Positions 1-10,623 of a stretch of 64,000 bases of DNA are shown here, one piece after another. Below the pieces are notes generated by a model. That model made no database searches. It was not told the DNA's origin and saw nothing but the letters and a program-made list of their open reading frames with translations. This DNA comes from Coemansia sp. RSA 487 (lineage: Eukaryota; Kickxellomycota; Kickxellomycetes; Kickxellales; Kickxellaceae). The translations under genes and the position numbers were made by a program. Location: contig JANBRJ010000081.1 in NCBI GenBank assembly GCA_027577595.1, positions 1-64,000 of the forward strand. The letters are read 5' to 3'. Positions within the stretch are counted from its first letter, which is position 1, and every line of letters starts with the position of its first letter.

Positions 1-1368
1 GCTCCGTGTGTATCGGAAAAGAGCTTTCTCCTCAGAGGTGCTTTCATCCGTCATGCCAAAGACAATGTCCTGGCGACCCGGATCCATGAAAATCGGGGTT
101 TTCATGCTGGCCAGCTGCTCTGGTGAAAGCTCGTGGATATATGCGAACTCACCCGACTTCTTTTCTCCTGGCTTTTCTCGCTTCCTAGGCTTCTTGCGCT
201 TTTTGGGCTGGTCTTCTGGCAGTGGGCCAGTAGCAGTGCTCTTAACTGGAGCCGTCAGCCCACTTCTGCTGGCTTCAATGGCAGTATTTGCTTCAGTGTT
301 CCTTTTCTTCGCTTTCCAGCTGCTTTTTTCTTTGGCCGTTGCAGTCTTTTTGATCACTGACACTGACATGCCGTCAGTCTGTATCGTGCCATAGAATCTG
401 AAGCCGTTTCTTGTCTATAGCACCCTCGATTTTTCGTTGAGAAATCTATACCAATAGTTTTCGATAGGAAACTTCACGTTATAGCTCCAGTCCATTATGC
501 TTTTACATAATACAGTGGCGTCAATTTCGATGTGCATCGGCACAAATGACTTCCGCAACGGGAAACACTGGAAAGTCCTGTAGTCGTTCATCTCAAGAAG
601 CACTGCCAAGCAACAGAATGCTTTGAAGTGCTTTTTTGGATGCACCTTGATATCGTAATAAATGCCCTCCTCTTCAAACTTGTAGTCGTTGTCGTACGCT
701 GTCAACACAGGTTCAAGAATGTCCCCGATGTTCTTGTCGCCAACAGTGATAGCTGGAAGAACAGTGTTGTGGTGCTTTATCGCCTCTTTCAACTCTAGCC
801 CAGGTTTCCAAATCCGATCTTCATACGCTTCCTTTATCTCATCCGCTGTTCTGCCCTTCATTGCCTCCTCGAGATCCCTCTTACGCTCCCGAGTTTTCAG
901 CAGAACATTTATTGCACGCCGAAGATACTGACCAAACTTGGTCTGTATATTATTTACATACGCAGTGTAAATTCTTGCTGCCTCAAACTGTGCTGTCTGG
1001 TTTGGATTGGCTATATCAAACTCTGTGATGCCAGCAGCCTCCTTGTACGCATCCAGGTGCTTACGTATGACCCTCCTGTACTCCTGGACTTCAGCCTTGA
1101 CATTTGGCCTGGCTTTCCGCTTGGTGAGGTGCAGGAATACCTCACCAAAAAACCTCTTTTCCAGGTACACAGCGGGATCGAACTGCTTGTGAGTAGCCAG
1201 CTCATGGACAAATATCCAACGAGCCAGCCCATACATGTGTGCAGAGGCTGTGTTGGCCACTACAACATAGTCGTTTACCTTGGTAATGTCATTTCTGTCA
1301 TTCACCAGGGATTTTAGGGGACACTTTATAACGCGTGTCCCTGTGTCTGATGTATCCTCATTGCCCAT
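1..1368 (-). pseudogene. Fanzor (eukaryotic TnpB-like RNA-guided nuclease), partial, one in-frame stop
   Basis: The reading frame opens with ATG at 1368 and runs leftward off the window. It gives 317 codons, then a TAG at 417-415, then continues in the same frame with no other stop to base 1. It is homologous over its whole length to the intact Fanzor at 58912-61149. Shared motifs are ARWIFVHEL near residue 50, GIYYDIK, TFQCFPLR and GTIQTDG just after the stop, followed by a Lys-rich linker and the RuvC-I block FMDPGRQD. The RuvC-I Asp is codon 429, against residue 427 in the intact copy, so the two are collinear without frameshifts. The RuvC-II/III and zinc-ribbon parts lie outside the window. 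The TAG could be a CAG-to-TAG transition, which suggests a recently disabled copy; a sequencing error or allele is possible. Fanzors are the eukaryotic OMEGA nucleases carried by transposons. Confidence 0.85.
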
Positions 1369-2226
1369 TGGTGATGGGTGAGCAAATAAGAGCAGATAAC
1401 TAATATAATATATGCGTTGAAAGGTGTATTTGGTGTTGCTCGTAGAAATAAAATGTTAAAGGAAAGCCAAAGAGGAACAAAAGTGAAAAAGAAAAACAAA
1501 CGCCCTTTGGTCGTTATATAGTGTTGGCTAACACTGAGTCATCAATGTCACGCTGCCTTTCCTAATCAGGCACACATTCTCTTTTCGTTCTTTAGCTTAT
1601 TTGGGAGCACTTGTGATATTGATATATCACTTTTCACAAGAATACCAAGAGAGCAGATGAAACTAAAATTCCTCGTCTTTATTTTTCATACACAACCTGT
1701 TTTTTTACAGCCGTACAAACGATACAACAATTGAACTAGATAATTGGGAAGCATACGATATATGCTTCCTGACAATATGATTGTTCTGACAAAAGACAAT
1801 CATATTGTGATGGCGGCTTATGTGATAATGGTCAGGTTTGCAAATTGTGAGCCATCATCATTATCAGAATGTTTTGATGGCTGTAAAAGCCAATCTTTTC
1901 TTAGAATACAAACCCAGAGGAACTTTAGTTCCGTTTTGAAAAATACTAAAAATATTTATGAAACTTGGTAGCACCATCGACTTTTATACTATTATATTTT
2001 AATTCAAATCGCTTCCCCTAATGTTGAATTGTTTAGTGGTTATTGTTCTGTTGTGTTGGTTGCCGCAACATGTATGATAATGGCGGCTATTAAAACTACA
2101 AGTTCATTGTCGGCCACAAAGATCGGCTATGTTTTGAAAACCCTCCGGGAGTTGCAGCCGGATAGAGTAAGCAAGAAGATTATTCTGCTCGGTCCATGGC
2201 TGCAACACGCTGAATATATTTTTTAA
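1369..2226. other. Non-coding gap upstream of the Fanzor fragment
   Basis: No convincing gene is seen in this 860-bp AT-rich stretch. It holds the promoter side of the Fanzor fragment, two tandem hairpins (1747-1808, listed separately), and probably the worn upstream end of the retroelement that follows. No clear paired terminal repeat could be identified by eye. Confidence 0.4.
1747..1808. repeat. Two adjacent perfect inverted repeats (hairpins)
   Basis: The first is a 9-bp perfect stem (GGAAGCATA, 1747-1755, with TATGCTTCC, 1761-1769) around a 5-nt loop. Two bases later comes a 13-bp perfect stem (ACAATATGATTGT, 1772-1784, with its reverse complement at 1796-1808) around an 11-nt loop. Both are read directly. 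Their role is unknown. They lie between the Fanzor fragment and the retroelement remnant, so they could be an end structure of a transposable element, such as the subterminal hairpins of a small non-autonomous element. Confidence 0.6.
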
Positions 2227-4380
2227 TTGTTCTGGGTCGAGAAGCATCTATGGGTGTCGTTTGCGTTGATGAAAGTTTCGATGGGCAAGCGATTAGAGGA
2301 GTACGAGAATTGGTGTGCTTTGAATGATCACGAGATTCTGGCATGGAGTTCATTCGGAGAGTTTCTAGTTACGCTATATTGCGACAGGTTCCATCGGTTG
2401 GATGCTGGTATTTGAATTTATCAGATGAAGCCGCTGACGAATTCGGCCGAGTTTGAAGCCTTCCTTGAGGAATATAAAATTCTATGCAAATACGGCATAT
2501 ACGATGTCGTACAGAGGATTGCAACAGGTATTTTCATTGCGGAGCTTCCGAGCAAGCTTTGTAATCGGCTCATTACTGAAGCAGCGACTAATACAGCGTA
2601 TAAGTTTGATGCAGCTGTGTCAAAGGCTAGGAACTTCTTCGCAGCCGAAAAGTCAATGCAGCAGGGGCCAGTTAAAATCGATGCAGTGATGATAGCTACG
2701 CCTCGTTGTAATCTGAACAACTGGCCGAAGGTTGTGAGGAGTGGACAAATCTCTGGTTGTGCCACGTAGTATAGCATTTATCGAAACAAGTCCGTTGAAT
2801 GGAACGCCTACACAAATTCTGCTTGCGGAGCAGTTTTATATTGACGGTATGGTTAACGAGATCCTGGCTCACATTTTGGTGGATGGCAGGTCGCAGATAA
2901 CCATTGCCAGTGAGGTGTTTTATAAGTAGAAAACCAAGTTTTATGATTTGGATGTATCGATACCAACTGTTTTGACAGATGGCGCACACTATCATGACTG
3001 TACAAAGTATTGCAGATTGTCTGTTCATTTCGGTGGCAATTTGCACATTAATACTTATTGTTTGGTAATGCTAGCGACGGCTGATATTCTGTTCGGTAAC
3101 AACTGGTTGAAAGAGCACAAGAGCGCTATCCACTGCGAGGAGGACGTTATATTTATTACTGAAAAAGGTAAGTGTTGGAAAGCCTCGGGAACAGTAGTTC
3201 GGTCTGCATCTGTTGCAGAGAACGCGGTCAAGCCGATTACAGTCAATGCAATGACAAGGTTAGTGAAAGACGACGATGTTAATTCGATGGACAGGGTTTG
3301 CGTGAGATATCCCGAGGACGGTTTGAAGTCTCAATTGTTTGTTGCGGCACTAGCGACGAGTCAGGAAGTTCAGTTGGCGACGTTGTGCTCAAAGTATAAG
3401 CAGGTACTTGAGCAGCTGCCAGTCAGTCGACTTGCGCCTGGCGGTCCTGAAATGGAGATCCATCTGACAGAGGGGTCTGAACCGGTTGCCAAGGCACCGT
3501 ATGGTTTGTCACATGCAGAGATAGCCGAGATGGAGAAGCGGATAGGATAATTTCTGAAGGAAGATTACATTCGCACGTCTACGTCACCTTGGGCTGCTCT
3601 GGTGATATTTGTGCGCAAGAAGGATGGTACGCTGCGCATGTACGTTGATTATTGCGGCTTGAGCAAGTGTACGATTAAGGATGCGTTTCCAATTCCACCT
3701 ATTGATGCCTTGCTTAATGGGACACATGGCGCGCAGATGTTTTCGAAGATCGATCTTGTTCAGTCATATCACCAGGTGCGTATTCGTGATGAGGATATTC
3801 CGAAGACGGGTTTCCGAACAAAATTGGGATCGTACGAATACATGGTTGTACCATTTAGCTGACCAGTGCACCAGAAGTATTCCAGCGAGCGATGAGCCAT
3901 GTACTATACGATTTGATTGGCAAATGTTGCATCGTGTGCTTGAATGATATTCTGATTTATTCAAGGAATGCTGAAGAACACGCGAAACATTTGGATACAG
4001 TGCTCCAGCATTTGCAGGAGAACAATCTACGTACGAAGCCGGAGAAATGCGAGTTTTTCAAGGATTCGGTCGAGTTCTTGGGTTATGTGATCACGAAGGA
4101 TGGCTTGAGAACAGATTCAGGCCAGGTGGCGGTTAAAAATTGGCTTGTGCCTGAATCGTTTACTAGTGTTCGGGCTTTCCTCGGTCTTAGTGGTTATTAT
4201 CGTCGTTTTGTCAAAGACTGCTCGCGGATTGCTATGCCGCTGACAAATTTGATGGCGACGATGGAATTTGTTTGGAATGACAAAGCAAAATCGGCATTTA
4301 ATGAGCTGAAGGAACGGCTGTCGTCTGCACCGATTATCAAGCAGTTTGGTCCGAAACGAGCGATTCGTGTTGAAACACCC
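2227..4380 (+). mobile_element. Ty3/Gypsy LTR retrotransposon remnant
   Basis: This is a fossil of a Ty3/Gypsy-family LTR retrotransposon. Parts recognisable in order are a Gag-like segment (about 2.2-2.8 kb), an aspartic protease region (about 2.8-3.2 kb) and much of the reverse transcriptase with its connection region (about 3.3-4.37 kb). The RT part is the most readable. It shows a KKDGTLRMYVDY-type block and the FLGLSGYYRRFV motif typical of the family. RNase H, integrase and a downstream LTR are not present. The right end abuts a Tc1/mariner transposase near 4380. The element is broken, with several breaks (roughly five or six), and its family is still easy to read, so it looks moderately old rather than ancient. 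Confidence 0.85.
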
Positions 4381-5110
4381 CCATTTTACTTTAGACCAAA
4401 GCTCTTCAACGGGATTTAGAAAGGGTGAGTATGGAGGCAGATATAGACACCTGTATCCTCTGTTTTCTATTAGGTCTCGAATGGGTAGTGGCGTGTGGAT
4501 TAGAGCATTGTCCATCACAAGATAGTGGCCTTTCATATTCTTTGTATCTAGCACATCGACTACATTTGAAATGTAGGCCAAAAAGTGCTCTGTCCGTGTG
4601 CCAACACGCCCACTAATCTTGATCTCATTGCCATTGGCTTTTCTCTTTTTGGCAGCAGAAACGGCTTGAAGCTTTCTCAATGAAACATCAGCCATACCTG
4701 TGCTAGACATTGCACCCAGGATGGTTGTTGAAATGCCTCTTGCCGTGGGCACAATTCCCGTTGCTGGTTTCCCTATCAATGAGCGACCAAAACTTCTTTG
4801 GATGTGCAAGTTGAACCCAGCCTCGTCAATGAAAACGCAGTTTGTGGCAAAGCCAGGGTCGGCCATCTGCTCCCACTGCTCAACCCTTTCTTTCCTCAAT
4901 GCAATCACTCTGTCAGAGTTTCGCTCTGCAGGGAGCTTTTCTAGCTTCTTTAGTGCTAAGCAGCATTTTCCAATCAAATGCCTGTGTAGTGCTAAAACTG
5001 ATATCGTCAGGCCGTTGGATGCTTCATAGACATTTCTTGACGTGTGCCAGCACTGCAGCTGGGTTCTTGTTCAAGGTAGTGATGGTATTTCTTCAGATTG
5101 CCAGGTTCTT
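4381..5110 (-). mobile_element. Tc1/mariner (IS630-type) DD34E transposase, truncated and frameshifted
   Basis: The open frame from about 5030 down to about 4380 encodes the catalytic core of a DDE transposase. It has FIDEAGFNLHIQRSFGRS (first Asp), LVMDNALIHT (second Asp), then YLPPYSPFLNPVEELW with the catalytic Glu 34 residues after the second Asp, so DD34E. All three acidic residues are present. Upstream, the helix-turn-helix side is split over frames: NPAAVLAHVKKCL and then YEASNGLTISVLALHRHL lie in different frames near 5027, and a further shift lies just upstream near 5070-5085. At the other end the protein is cut right after EELWSKVK, where the sequence changes to the reverse strand of the Ty3/Gypsy remnant (junction about 4375-4385). 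The reading frame runs on into retroelement antisense, which is not transposase. The gene is inactive. Terminal inverted repeats were not found. Confidence 0.85.
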
Positions 5111-5329
5111 TAGGACCAATATTAACTAACCACATTGAAAGCACAGAGACCAGGAAGCCAGCCCATTTTAGTGTGAAATAATATGCGTGTAGCGAACAGC
5201 TCTCTCCACAAAGCTCAGTTTGCACCTCTTGCTTCCAAGTGCAAACATAGTGCCAACCGACGCAAACGACTTTTTCTTGGAACGCAAAATGCGTTATTAC
5301 CATCGCAAACCTTTCACCATTCGACACGC

Positions 5330-5762
5330 GTATACATCCTTCTTATTCGACGCAGCTAGTTTTGCAAAATACAGCATGGCGAGCTGCTTACTTTCCAAGA
5401 GCAAAGTGAGCCCCGAGTAGTCTAAATTTAGCCATTTTCTCCACCATTGTTCCACAACCAACGAGTTTGCGGGGGAGAAAGGCACAAGTTTGTGGAGGCG
5501 ATCTTCATCAAAAGTAACACTGCTTTCTCTCTTTAAGGAAACACAAACAAACAGTGAAAGCTGTTTTCTTTCTTTCTTAGCAGTGTTGCTGTCTTGACGT
5601 CGATTTCAATTTACTTTTTTTTTTCTTCTCTTTCTCATTCACAGCCCTTTACCCCCACCTATCGCTTTGTCCTTATTTTCCGGCTTACTGCCCTTGCCAT
5701 TGTCCCAGAAGTTACTTTCAGCTTTTGAAAAACTGATCCATTAGCCCACACGCTCGAATATC
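5330..5762. other. Intergenic gap before the first PMT gene
   Basis: No gene is recognised. The left part may still belong to the worn 5' side of the Tc1/mariner element. The right part (about 5590-5760) is CT-rich on the plus strand, as expected of a fungal promoter or leader for the PMT gene starting at 5763. Confidence 0.4.
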
Positions 5763-8006
5763 ATGGCCAGGAGTGGGGACACGGATCCGCTTCTAGGGGG
5801 CATCAGCAGCTCGCGGGGCTCAGAGAAGCAGCAACACAAAAGGCAGGAGCGCGACGGCTTCACAGCATACCCCGTCTCCAGGGTGCCTGTAGCAACAAGC
5901 GTTCCGTACAAGCGCAACGAGTGGACAACAAACATCGATGGGCCCATTATCGCGGCACTGACGCTTCTATGCGCATTCACGCGGCTGTACCAGATCGGAA
6001 AGCGCGCCACCGTGACGTGGGACGAGTCGCACTTTGGCAAGTTTGGCGCATACTACATCAACCGCACATTCTACCACGATGTACATCCACCGCTGGCCAA
6101 GATGCTTATCGGGCTCAGCGAGTACCTTGCTGGCCACAACGGAACGTTCAGGTTCAAGGGCGAATATCCACCATACGTCAACTACACGTTCATGCGCTGC
6201 TTCACGGCGATGTTTGGAATTGGGCTTGTGCCTCTGGCCTATCTCACCTGTCTGCAGCTAAACATGCAGCGCAAGGCATGTGTTCTTGCGGCGCTTTTTG
6301 TTATATTTGACAACGGGCTGTGCGTGATGAGTCGGTTTGTGCTGCTGGACGAGCCCCTCCTTCTCTTTACCGCGGCGTCGGTGTGCTCTATTGCCGGGTT
6401 CCAGAATATCAGGCACCGCGCATTCTCGTGCACATGGTGGCGCTGGCTTCTTCTGACCGGGTGCTCGCTCGGGCTTGTGTCGAGCAGTAAGTGGGTTGGG
6501 TTCCTGGCTGTTGCGCTTGTTGGGCTGTACACCATCGAGGAGCTGTTCAACATGTACGTGGACTTTACGCCGCCAAGAACCGCTGCCAGGCACTTTGCTG
6601 CGCGCACGCTGGCCCTGATCGTTGTGCCGCTGGCTATCTACATGGCGTGCTTCAAGATCCACTTCCTTATCCTTAACCGCAGCGGCCCCGGAGATGCAAC
6701 GATGCCGCCCACATTCCAGGCGCGCCTCAAGGGAAGCGCACTTAGCAAGCAGCCGTTCGCTGTTGCCTACGGATCGCAGCTCACCCTGCGGTCAATGCAT
6801 CCCGGGTCTGGGCTGCTACATTCGCACGTGCACACATACCCTGTCGGATCGCAGCAGCAGCAGATCACTTGCTACAGCCACAAGGATGCGAACAACGACT
6901 GGGTCATCGTGAAGCCGGCTGCGCAGGCGTTCAACTACACCAGCGAGCCACTCATGACGGTGCGCGACGGCGATGTCGTCTCGCTGATGCACAAAACCAC
7001 CAAGCGGATGCTGCATTCGCACCGCGGACACACGGCGCCAGTCACCACAGGCGACTACGAGGTCACCGGGTACGGGAAGCCCGAGTGGAAGGACACGAAC
7101 AACAACTGGCGCATCGAGATCGCTAGCGAAACCAGCGCGACAACAACCGGCGAGCTGCACACAATAACGACTGCCTTCCGGCTGCGGCACGCAGGCACCG
7201 GCTGCCTGCTCTCGGCGGCCGCCGTCAAGCTCCCATCGTGGGGCTTCAGGCAGACCGAAGTCACGTGCAGGCGCGCGAACAAGCTCAGCGCAAGCGACAG
7301 CCTCTGGATCGTCGAGAAGCACACGAACGCGCGCATCCCCGCCATGGACCTGCGTCCGCTGATAAAGGGGAGCTTTGTCACCGACTTTTTGCGGCTCAAC
7401 ATGGAGATGGCGCGGTCGAACAACGCGCTGGTGCCAGACCGGGACAAGCACAACCACCTCGAGAGCAGTCCGTGGTCGTGGCCGTTCCTGGTCTACCCGA
7501 TGCGCATGCTTGGGTCATGGCGGAAGGGCGATATCAAGTACTACGAGGTCGGAAACCCGCTTCTCTGGTGGGTGTCGGCGCTGATGTGCGTGCTCTTCCC
7601 GGCGCAGCTGGCGTACTATTATGTGCGCAAGCAACGCCGTGTCTCGAGCGGCTGGGCGCCTGGCGAGGAGCTGCACTTTTGGAACGGCGCAAAGCTCCTG
7701 TGGGGCGGCTGGGTGCTCCACTATCTGCCCTTTTTCCTGATGGGCCGCGTCACATACATCCACCACTACCTGCCGGCGCTGTACTTTGCGCTGCTGTTTC
7801 TTGCCTTTGAGATCGACCACGCTTGCCGGCGCTTGCTTGGTGCGAGCATGCAGCGCGCAGTGGTCCTTGCGTGGGCTGTTGCCACCGTGGCTGTGTTTTT
7901 CTGGTTTGCGCCGCTTACCTTTGGCTACGTCGACGACATCAAAACCCTAAAGTACCGCCAATGGCTGCCAACTTGGAACATATACAAGGACAAGTATGTA
8001 ATGTAG
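5763..8006 (+). CDS. PMT2: Protein O-mannosyltransferase, PMT2 family (copy 1 of 3)
   Basis: This is an ER multi-pass enzyme that moves mannose from dolichyl-phosphate mannose to Ser/Thr of secretory and cell-wall proteins. The 747-residue product has the usual PMT length and order: a short cytosolic N-terminus; the first lumenal loop with the catalytic Asp-Glu pair in TWDESHFGKFG (D87, E88) and HDVHPPLAKM; a run of membrane segments; a central lumenal MIR region with LLHSHVHTYP, QQQITCYSHKD and a second LHSH motif; and C-terminal membrane segments with LPFFLMGRVTYIHHYLPALYF. The TWDE and HFGKFG wording places it in the PMT2 family rather than PMT1 (FDEVHFGGF) or PMT4. The ATG at 5763 is the first in frame and no intron is needed. 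It heads a tandem array of three paralogues. Pmt2-type enzymes normally pair with a Pmt1-type partner, which is not in this window. Confidence 0.95.
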   Translation: MARSGDTDPLLGGISSSRGSEKQQHKRQERDGFTAYPVSRVPVATSVPYKRNEWTTNIDGPIIAALTLLCAFTRLYQIGKRATVTWDESHFGKFGAYYINRTFYHDVHPPLAKMLIGLSEYLAGHNGTFRFKGEYPPYVNYTFMRCFTAMFGIGLVPLAYLTCLQLNMQRKACVLAALFVIFDNGLCVMSRFVLLDEPLLLFTAASVCSIAGFQNIRHRAFSCTWWRWLLLTGCSLGLVSSSKWVGFLAVALVGLYTIEELFNMYVDFTPPRTAARHFAARTLALIVVPLAIYMACFKIHFLILNRSGPGDATMPPTFQARLKGSALSKQPFAVAYGSQLTLRSMHPGSGLLHSHVHTYPVGSQQQQITCYSHKDANNDWVIVKPAAQAFNYTSEPLMTVRDGDVVSLMHKTTKRMLHSHRGHTAPVTTGDYEVTGYGKPEWKDTNNNWRIEIASETSATTTGELHTITTAFRLRHAGTGCLLSAAAVKLPSWGFRQTEVTCRRANKLSASDSLWIVEKHTNARIPAMDLRPLIKGSFVTDFLRLNMEMARSNNALVPDRDKHNHLESSPWSWPFLVYPMRMLGSWRKGDIKYYEVGNPLLWWVSALMCVLFPAQLAYYYVRKQRRVSSGWAPGEELHFWNGAKLLWGGWVLHYLPFFLMGRVTYIHHYLPALYFALLFLAFEIDHACRRLLGASMQRAVVLAWAVATVAVFFWFAPLTFGYVDDIKTLKYRQWLPTWNIYKDKYVM

Positions 8007-8319
8007 CACGTCTTTCTTTTTCGTGGGCTTTTAGATACTAAAGATCTGCTATATACTGCAAACAAGCTAAAGAGCATTATGTGACTGAGCGTTATCTTTG
8101 AAGGAAAAATCACCGATTCTTTCAGTGCCCAGACCAAGTTGGTCCAGCTTTTCGATCGTGTTTTTATTGTCTTTGTTTTCTTTTTTTTTTTACTTTGGCT
8201 AATAAAATTCAATTGCGCTTTTATACTTTTCTACCTGTTGTAAATTTGGCTGCTTACTTAGATTGCTACTGCATTTCAACAAGGAAAACAATAGCCCAGG
8301 GTTCTCCACCAAAAGAAAG

Positions 8320-10623
8320 ATGCCAGACAGCAGTACAGCGGTGGAAAGCCAAGGGCAAGGGCTTCGACGCAGACAGCACACCTCCGCACACAGTAAAACT
8401 CCGAAGCAGCCACAGCAGCCTGAACAAGATGGGCGCCAAGAAGACAGCAAACAAGTGGTGCTGGATGACACACATAACAAAGAACAAAAGCCAAGGAAGC
8501 ATGGTCAAGAGTCGGAGGACCCAGAGGACTTTAACAAGTTCGACGCAACGGACCGAATGCTATCGTTGGCGCTGACGCTCCTGTGCCTGTTCACGCGGCT
8601 CTATCGGATCGGGCGACGGTCGGTGGTGACGTGGGACGAGACGCACTTTGGCAAATTCGGTGCCCACTACATCAACGGGACGTTCTACCACGACGTGCAT
8701 CCGCCACTGGCTAAGATGCTGGTTGGGCTGGGCGAGTACATCAGCGGACACAACGGGTCGTTTGACTACAAGTCAGGGGCCGAGTACCCAAAATACGTCA
8801 ACTACACGTTCCAGCGAGTCTTCATTGCAACGATAGGCGTGTTTATTGTGCCGTTCGCATACCGCACGTGCCGGTTCCTTTCGTTTGGCAGAGCTGCGGC
8901 GTTGCTGGCGGCGGGGTTTGTGCTACTGGACAATGCGCTGTGCGTGATCAGCCGCTTCATCCTGCTTGATCCGCCGCTTCTTTGTTTCACCGCAATGTCG
9001 CTGCTCGGGTACGCAGCGTTTGCAGCCCAGCGAGGGCGCCCGTTTTCGTACGCGTGGTGGAACTGGCTGGCATTCACAGGCACATCGCTGGGTCTGGTGA
9101 CCAGCTCCAAGTGGGTTGGCCTGTTCGTTGTTGCCCTCGTTGGCCTGTGCACCGTTGAAGAGCTGCTCACCATGTACAGCGAGGGGCGGGTGCGTGCATA
9201 CGAGCAGCTCAAGCACTGGGGCGCACGCGTCCTCTGTCTTATCGGCATTCCGCTGCTTGTGTACATCGCGTGTTTTGAGCTGCATTTTGCGCTTCTGGGC
9301 AGCCGCGGAACCGGCGACTTCAAGATGCCTTCCACATTCCAGGCCCTGCAACACAGAAGTGTTGTTGCCAACCAGCCGCACCGCGTGGCGTTCGGGTCGC
9401 TGGTCACACTGCGGTCGCATATGCCTGGATTCGGGCTGATCCACACCAACACAACGCTGCAGTTTCCCGACGGAGACAACGAGTGGGTTGCTGGCGGCAT
9501 GGGCGGGAAGCAAAAGTACAACTGGTGGCGTGTGGTCTCTGTCAACGAAACATGGGAGAACGATACCACGTCGCCGGTCACCCATATTGCCGACAACTCG
9601 ATAGTCCGGCTGGTGCACAACGGAACATGGCATTACTTGCGCACCGGCCGCACGCAGCCGTACCATCTCAGCTGGGACCGGCGCATGTTTGTGGCCGGAA
9701 ACGAGTCGTCCACATCGCTGTGGGATCTGTGGAAGGTCAGAATCGTCAGCGAGGAGAGCCCGCGTCCGCGCGACCAGCTCTACGCCGTCACCACAACGTT
9801 CCAGCTCTACCATGCGTTGTCAGGCTGCCTGCTGCAGGCGACTTCTGCAGAGCTGCCAGAGTGGGGCCGCGGAATGAGCGAGCTCGTTTGCACTGATGCC
9901 AACAGCACGCGTGCCGACAGCACGCTGTGGAACATCGAGCAGGTACGTGACAAGCGGTTTAAGCGCGCCAGGTTCGGGACCCTGGTGAAGCGCCACCTGA
10001 TCCACAACATCGTTTGGCTCAACCGCGAGATGGCGATCTCGAACAACAAGCTGGTTGCCGACCCCGACCGCTATAAGCACACCGAGAGCAGCCCGTGGAC
10101 GTGGCCGCTGCTTCTCTACCCGATGCGCCTGTCAGCGTGGTCCGACTCCTCCATCAAGTACTACGAGATCGGAAACCCCATTACGTGGTGGGCGTCGACA
10201 CTCTGCTGCTTCCTGTACCCGCTGCAAATGCTCTACTGGCTGGTCCGCTGGCGCCGTGGCGCATCGTCATGGCAGCCACGCGAGTTCCGCAGGTACTGGG
10301 ACACTACAAAGCTGCTGTGGGGCGGCTGGGCGCTCCATTACTTGCCGTTCTTCCTAATGGGCCGTGTCACATACATCCACCACTACCTGCCGGCGCTGTA
10401 CTTTGCGCTGCTGCTGCTGGCATATAAGATCCAGTGCCTTGTGCGCTGGTACTTGCCGCCCAAAGCCATGTGGCCGGTCGTGCTACTTGCACTCCTGGTC
10501 ACCAGCGTTGTGTCCTCCATTTTCATGCCTCTAACGTTCGGCAGCGACAAGCCGATAAAGCAGCTTTCGTACATGGCATGGCTGCCAACATGGAATATCC
10601 ACAAAAATCTAGATGGTTACTAG
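8320..10623 (+). CDS. Protein O-mannosyltransferase, PMT2 family (copy 2 of 3, divergent MIR)
   Basis: Starting at the first in-frame ATG (8320), the product has 767 residues. The catalytic loop is intact: TWDETHFGKFG (D106, E107), HDVHPPLAKM and YVNYTFQRVF. The C-terminal LPFFLMGRVTYIHHYLPALYF block matches copy 1. The N-terminus is a hydrophilic, Gln/Lys-rich tail of about 75 residues. The oddity is the lumenal MIR region. Where copies 1 and 3 have LLHSH and QQQIT(C/G)Y, this one has GLIHTN and no QQQ motif, and the second LHSH is replaced by LRTGR. The fold may persist (spaced Trp and Gly residues remain), but the hallmark MIR residues are lost, which suggests altered acceptor recognition. 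It begins 314 bp after copy 1, in the same direction, so it arose by tandem duplication and then diverged. Confidence 0.93.
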   Translation: MPDSSTAVESQGQGLRRRQHTSAHSKTPKQPQQPEQDGRQEDSKQVVLDDTHNKEQKPRKHGQESEDPEDFNKFDATDRMLSLALTLLCLFTRLYRIGRRSVVTWDETHFGKFGAHYINGTFYHDVHPPLAKMLVGLGEYISGHNGSFDYKSGAEYPKYVNYTFQRVFIATIGVFIVPFAYRTCRFLSFGRAAALLAAGFVLLDNALCVISRFILLDPPLLCFTAMSLLGYAAFAAQRGRPFSYAWWNWLAFTGTSLGLVTSSKWVGLFVVALVGLCTVEELLTMYSEGRVRAYEQLKHWGARVLCLIGIPLLVYIACFELHFALLGSRGTGDFKMPSTFQALQHRSVVANQPHRVAFGSLVTLRSHMPGFGLIHTNTTLQFPDGDNEWVAGGMGGKQKYNWWRVVSVNETWENDTTSPVTHIADNSIVRLVHNGTWHYLRTGRTQPYHLSWDRRMFVAGNESSTSLWDLWKVRIVSEESPRPRDQLYAVTTTFQLYHALSGCLLQATSAELPEWGRGMSELVCTDANSTRADSTLWNIEQVRDKRFKRARFGTLVKRHLIHNIVWLNREMAISNNKLVADPDRYKHTESSPWTWPLLLYPMRLSAWSDSSIKYYEIGNPITWWASTLCCFLYPLQMLYWLVRWRRGASSWQPREFRRYWDTTKLLWGGWALHYLPFFLMGRVTYIHHYLPALYFALLLLAYKIQCLVRWYLPPKAMWPVVLLALLVTSVVSSIFMPLTFGSDKPIKQLSYMAWLPTWNIHKNLDGY

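Noticed and set aside
4117-4380. C-terminal continuation of the transposase reading frame
   Set aside because: These codons are the reverse complement of the reverse-transcriptase region of the retroelement and have no transposase similarity; the transposase stops at the junction.
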